This document shows positions 60,649-64,000 of a DNA stretch of 64,000 bases, one piece after another. The notes under the pieces were generated by a model. That model was not told where the DNA came from, did not search any database, and saw nothing but the letters and a program-made list of their open reading frames with translations. The first letter of the stretch is position 1. Every line of letters begins with the position of its first letter. This DNA comes from Methanomassiliicoccales archaeon PtaU1.Bin124 (GTDB taxonomy: Archaea; Thermoplasmatota; Thermoplasmata; Methanomassiliicoccales; UBA472), in the NCBI GenBank assembly GCA_002067865.1, contig MVRC01000011.1, positions 62,001 through 126,000 of the forward strand, given 5' to 3'. A program made the translations under genes and the position numbers.

Positions 60649-61197
60649 ATGGAAGTCATTGGAATCGTCAGTAGCCCTCGTAGGAACGGGAACACGGACA
60701 AATTGGTACAGTCGGCATTGGACGGCGCCAGCTCTGCCGGGCATAAGACCCGGAAGATCAATCTCAACGACCTGAACTTCAAAGGTTGCCAGGCATGCAA
60801 CTATTGCAGAGTGAACGATGGATGCAAACAGAAGGACGATCTGATCGGTGTGCTCGATGCGATCCGGAACGCCGACGCCGTGGTATTCGGAGTACCCATC
60901 TACATGGGTCAACTGAACGGAGAATTCCGTCTGTTCGAGGACCGCATGTTCTCGTTCATCGACGCAAGCTTCCATTCCCGGTTGAAGCCTGGCAAGAAGG
61001 CCATCATCATAACTAGCCAAGGGAACGGCGATGCCAAGGCGTTCGAACAGCCTTCGGACGATCTGGCGAAGATATTGGCCATGAGCGGGTTCAAGGTGAC
61101 CGACATCATCAGGATGTCAAATGGCAACAGTCCATCTGCTATCGACGATAGGAAAGAGCTGCTGGATATGGCCAGATCGGCCGGAATAGGATTGTAG
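60649..61197 (+). CDS. Iron-sulfur flavoprotein (ISF family), second copy
   Basis: The 182-residue protein starts MEVIGIVSSPRRNGNTDKLV. The [4Fe-4S] motif is again C47, C50, C53, C59 (CX2CX2CX5C), the same numbering as the paralogue at 51576. FMN loops are VFGVPIYMGQLNGEF and IITSQGNGDAKAF. The start is ATG at 60649 behind GGAGCAGAGG. Divergent HxlR control is likely. Stop is TAG. Confidence 0.9.
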   Translation: MEVIGIVSSPRRNGNTDKLVQSALDGASSAGHKTRKINLNDLNFKGCQACNYCRVNDGCKQKDDLIGVLDAIRNADAVVFGVPIYMGQLNGEFRLFEDRMFSFIDASFHSRLKPGKKAIIITSQGNGDAKAFEQPSDDLAKILAMSGFKVTDIIRMSNGNSPSAIDDRKELLDMARSAGIGL

Positions 61198-61214
61198 AAC
61201 GATTTCTCATAAAT

Positions 61215-61250
61215 GGCCACGTCATGTGACGATGGCCGTCCATTTTTTTT
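61215..61250 (+). terminator. Hairpin terminator after the ISF gene
   Basis: GGCCACGTCA-TG-TGACG-A-TGGCC with one bulged base, then an eight-T run. Confidence 0.65.
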
Positions 61251-61332
61251 AAAAAACGGGTCAAGAAGGAAGATATTAATATGAATGATTTATTAACAAT
61301 TGTGAATAACATAACGAAATGGACGTGAATAG

Positions 61333-62244
61333 ATGGTTTATGAAAATATACTGGAGACGATCGGTAGGACCCCGATCGTTAGGTTGAACCACATCGTCCC
61401 CTCGGGCTCGGCCGAGGTGCTGGCAAAGGTTGAGTCGTTCAATCCTCTCCATTCCGTCAAGGACCGGATCGCATTGGCGATGGTGGAAGAGGCCGAACGG
61501 AGGGGAGAGTTAGTGCCTGGAAAGGTCATTCTCGAACCGACGAGCGGGAACACTGGTATCGGCCTGGCCATGGTCACCGCGGCAAAGGGATACAAGCTCA
61601 TTTTGACCATGCCTGAGACGATGAGCGTGGAGAGGAGGAATCTATTGAAGGCGTTCGGAGCAGAGATCGTCCTCACCCCTGGGCCCGAGGGTATGAATGG
61701 GGCGGTGAACAAGGCCAAGGAGATCCAGCGATCGAGACCCGACCTCTACGTCCCGCTTCAGTTCGACAATCCCGCCAATCCTAACATTCACGAGATCACT
61801 ACGGCGCAGGAGATCCTCGAGGACGTCCCAGACATCGATGCCTTTGTGGCCGGGGTAGGTACGGGTGGCACGATAACAGGTGTGGCCCGTGCCCTGCGCT
61901 CCCGCGGTCTGACCACGAAGATCATAGCAGTGGAGCCGGCCAGCTCTCCGGTGCTGTCGGGTGGCAGACCGGGGCCGCATAGGATACAGGGGATAGGTGC
62001 TGGGTTTGTTCCTTCCGTACTAGACGTCACACTCCTGGACCGCATCGTTCAGGTAACGAACGAAGAGGCGTTCGCTGCGGCGAGGCTCCTGGCCAGAAAA
62101 GAGGGGATCTTGGCAGGGATATCCTCCGGAGCGGCCGTCCATGCTGCCCTGCAGGTCTCACAAGAGTTGGGGCCAGGCAGGAAAGTGGTGGTGATATTGC
62201 CAGATACAGGGGAACGGTATCTCAGTACCGGTCTGTTCGAGTGA
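61333..62244 (+). CDS. cysK: Cysteine synthase (O-acetylserine sulfhydrylase family)
   Basis: The 303-residue protein has the PLP enzyme marks: [20 protein letters not shown] with the Schiff-base lysine (K43 by count), [32 protein letters not shown] phosphate loop, and [15 protein letters not shown]. It makes cysteine from an O-acyl-serine and sulfide. It is not fused to a CBS domain. Single-gene unit with an AT-rich upstream region (61251-61332). Confidence 0.93.
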   Translation: MVYENILETIGRTPIVRLNHIVPSGSAEVLAKVESFNPLHSVKDRIALAMVEEAERRGELVPGKVILEPTSGNTGIGLAMVTAAKGYKLILTMPETMSVERRNLLKAFGAEIVLTPGPEGMNGAVNKAKEIQRSRPDLYVPLQFDNPANPNIHEITTAQEILEDVPDIDAFVAGVGTGGTITGVARALRSRGLTTKIIAVEPASSPVLSGGRPGPHRIQGIGAGFVPSVLDVTLLDRIVQVTNEEAFAAARLLARKEGILAGISSGAAVHAALQVSQELGPGRKVVVILPDTGERYLSTGLFE

Positions 62245-62393
62245 TCTCCATCCGACAGACCGCTCAATAGTTCCCTGACATCGGGGTATGCAAAAGTTGC
62301 ATGCCCTGCCCCTTTCTCCATTTCACTTTCTGAAATCGTTCCCACAACATTCATCAATCCTCATTTGTTAATGGGTCCGATTGGGGGAAAATC

Positions 62394-64000
62394 ATGATCC
62401 GGGTCCTTTTCATCGACGATGAGGATGCATTGCTCCATATGTGCAAGACATATCTGGAGCGGTCCAATGACCTGAAGGTCGACACGGCCAAGTCGGTCAA
62501 GGACGCCGACGATCTGATGGGGGCGTCGAGATATGACGCCATCGTCAGCGATTACCAGATGCCCTGGCGCACGGGCCTGGAGATGCTGAAGCGCCTCCGT
62601 ATGAAGAAGGACAAGATCCCATTCATCCTGTTCACCGGCAAAGGAAACGAGGATGTCGTCATCGACGCCTTGAACTCCGGGGCCGACTACTATCTCATGA
62701 AGGGCGGCGACCCGAAGGCCAAGTTCGCCGAGCTGGAGCATGCCATCCGTGATGCGGTCCATTCCCGCCGGTGGGAGGCCGCACTGCGCCTGAAGAACAT
62801 GGCGTTCGAGGAGTCGTCCACCGGAACGGTGGTTACCGACCCCCAGTTCAACATCTCGGAATGCAACGAGTCGTTCCTGAGAATGGTAGGCATCACCACC
62901 AAGACCGATGCCGTGGGCGCCCCCATGTCGAACTTCTTCCAGACCGTCGACGTGCTCGATGTCATCGCCACGTCCATGAGCATACTCGGCAGGTGGGAGG
63001 GAGAGTTCACCGCCAAGAAGAAGAACGGCTCGTCCTTCATCGCGTACAGCCTGGTCAGCGCGCTTCACGGCGGCTCGGACAAGCCCCAGGGATATCTGTT
63101 CAGCCTCACCGACGCGAGCAAGCGCAAACCCTCAGAAGCACAGGAGGCACCAAGGCCGAACGACCAGTTCCGCCAGATAGCGGAATGCTGCGGCGACTGG
63201 CTGGCGCTGGTCGATTCCAGCGGTTCCATCACATATTCCTCGCCATCTTCTCTGACATTATCTGGATACACGCCGGAGGAGCTGAAGGACACGATCATGG
63301 ACCAGTACGTCCACCCGGATGATGTGGACATGGTCACCGACAAGCTCAAGCAACTGTTCGAGAAGGGCGAGTCGGTCCCGTTCGAATACCGCTTCCATAC
63401 CAAAGATGACAGGTACATCGTGCTGGAAACGAAGGCGAGCGTTCTCGATGAGGGCGAGGACCGTCCATTGAAGATCCTTTTCCAGAGCAGGGACATGTCG
63501 CACCGTGCTCCCGTGGAGCCAGCGATCGTCGAGGCTGCACCGGTCGTACCTGATGCCTCGGCGGAAGTTCCCGGAGTGACGGCGGAGGAAGTGGAGGAAA
63601 CGAACGGAGACGTGTTCGTTCCGCTGCCCGCTTCGGGCGAGGTGGACTCACTGGGTCTCGAATCTGCATCACTTGGCCCCGAGTACAAGGTGGAGCGCAA
63701 GGACGACCTGGAGCGTTTGGAGGTGCTGCAGGGCCTGATCCTCGCCGAGCTGAAGAAGGGTGGGGAGGAGTCCTCGGTGCAGAACCTGCACCAGATGGAT
63801 GACATCGTGGCGAAGATGCTGGCCCATGCCAGGTATGCACAGGAGTATGCGGAGATCGGCAAGGAGCCGGCGTGGGCATCGGTCCACGACATCTGCGCAG
63901 AGGCGCTGTCCGACCTGGACATGGGGATCGTCCGCGTACAGGTGCTCACCAAGCGCCTCGACATCCGCGCCGATCCGCTGCTGAAGAAGGTGTTCCGCTC
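62394..64000 (+). CDS. Response-regulator/PAS sensor protein (truncated by window end)
   Basis: The frame starts MIRVLFIDDEDALLHMCKTY and stays open to the end (about 535 residues). A receiver domain spans about residues 1-120, with acid pocket DDED, phosphorylatable Asp in DAIVSDYQMP, and KGG after FILFTGKGNED. Two PAS domains follow (about 140-240 and 255-365; GYTPEELKDTIMDQYVHPDD is a PAS core). After an acidic linker (370-430) begins a helical segment (LEVLQGLILAELKKGGE), probably a histidine-kinase-like part that continues outside the window. It is a cytoplasmic two-component hybrid with no membrane helix. Confidence 0.88.
   Translation, partial: MIRVLFIDDEDALLHMCKTYLERSNDLKVDTAKSVKDADDLMGASRYDAIVSDYQMPWRTGLEMLKRLRMKKDKIPFILFTGKGNEDVVIDALNSGADYYLMKGGDPKAKFAELEHAIRDAVHSRRWEAALRLKNMAFEESSTGTVVTDPQFNISECNESFLRMVGITTKTDAVGAPMSNFFQTVDVLDVIATSMSILGRWEGEFTAKKKNGSSFIAYSLVSALHGGSDKPQGYLFSLTDASKRKPSEAQEAPRPNDQFRQIAECCGDWLALVDSSGSITYSSPSSLTLSGYTPEELKDTIMDQYVHPDDVDMVTDKLKQLFEKGESVPFEYRFHTKDDRYIVLETKASVLDEGEDRPLKILFQSRDMSHRAPVEPAIVEAAPVVPDASAEVPGVTAEEVEETNGDVFVPLPASGEVDSLGLESASLGPEYKVERKDDLERLEVLQGLILAELKKGGEESSVQNLHQMDDIVAKMLAHARYAQEYAEIGKEPAWASVHDICAEALSDLDMGIVRVQVLTKRLDIRADPLLKKVFR

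Noticed and set aside
1-64000. CRISPR arrays, rRNA genes, insertion sequences
   Set aside because: No regularly spaced repeats, no rRNA-like stretches and no transposase or integrase motifs were seen anywhere in the window.

Overview
The window is a GC-rich archaeal chromosome segment packed with genes on both strands. Archaeal identity rests on a thermosome subunit, a cyclic 2,3-diphosphoglycerate synthase, a bacterio-opsin-activator-type HTH-10 regulator, a HerA-like ATPase, TATA boxes placed for short or absent leaders, and GTG/TTG starts alongside ATG. A six-subunit Ech-type membrane [NiFe] hydrogenase, a CooC/CooT nickel-insertion pair, a methylcobamide:CoM methyltransferase-like protein (MtaA/MtbA type) and two iron-sulfur flavoproteins point to a strict anaerobe. 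My best inference is a Thermoplasmatota / Methanomassiliicoccales-like lineage, but no marker here proves it.

Layout. 1-5.1 kb (minus): carboxyltransferase subunits of PycB/OadA type (cut by the window edge) and PccB/MmdA type, biotin protein ligase, a double-ACT protein and an unknown protein. 5.2-8.7 kb (plus): two PadR regulators and a DrrAB-type ABC exporter. 8.8-11.4 kb (minus): CooC, CooT, a zinc-ribbon protein, an SRPBCC protein, and an XRE regulator with a membrane protein behind a three-site operator. 11.7-16.1 kb: cyclic-2,3-diphosphoglycerate synthase, a soluble histidine kinase, and hybrid cluster protein divergent from a Cys-tailed Lrp regulator. 16.2-18.5 kb: tRNA-Leu(TAA) followed by an AT-rich islet of foreign composition. 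18.6-24.8 kb: a Cys-rich two-HTH regulator and the ech operon. 24.9-27.8 kb: MarR regulator, palindromic operator, membrane protein, MDR oxidoreductase, zinc-ribbon protein. 27.9-30.5 kb: homospermidine synthase and an SSAT-like acetyltransferase. 30.5-36.3 kb (minus): a tightly overlapping operon of pyruvyl-transferase-like protein, reductase/acyl-ligase fusion, unknown protein and GMC oxidoreductase. 36.4-43.9 kb: small proteins, flavodoxin, HTH-10 regulator, HerA-like ATPase, VOC protein, condensation-like acyltransferase and methyltransferase. 43.9-47.3 kb (minus): radical SAM/SPASM enzyme with a membrane protein that ends in six Cys-Ala dipeptides, plus a membrane zinc-ribbon protein. 47.4-52.1 kb: small proteins, LuxE-like synthetase with a transglutaminase-like protein, MtaA-like protein and an iron-sulfur flavoprotein. 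52.2-58.5 kb: a 2085-residue surface protein. 58.5-64 kb: thermosome, HxlR regulator divergent from an iron-sulfur flavoprotein, cysteine synthase and a truncated REC-PAS sensor protein.

The strongest candidate for an undescribed system is the three-gene operon at 43951-47302. A peptide-modifying-type radical SAM enzyme overlaps by 4 bp the gene of a DUF2207-like membrane protein whose extreme C terminus is (Cys-Ala)x6, encoded by mixed codons. I infer that the tail is the enzyme's substrate. A second theme is Cys-rich transcription factors next to redox enzymes (hcp, ech, iron-sulfur flavoprotein). A third is the fused reductase/acyl-ligase operon. All functions come from motif reading without database searches.
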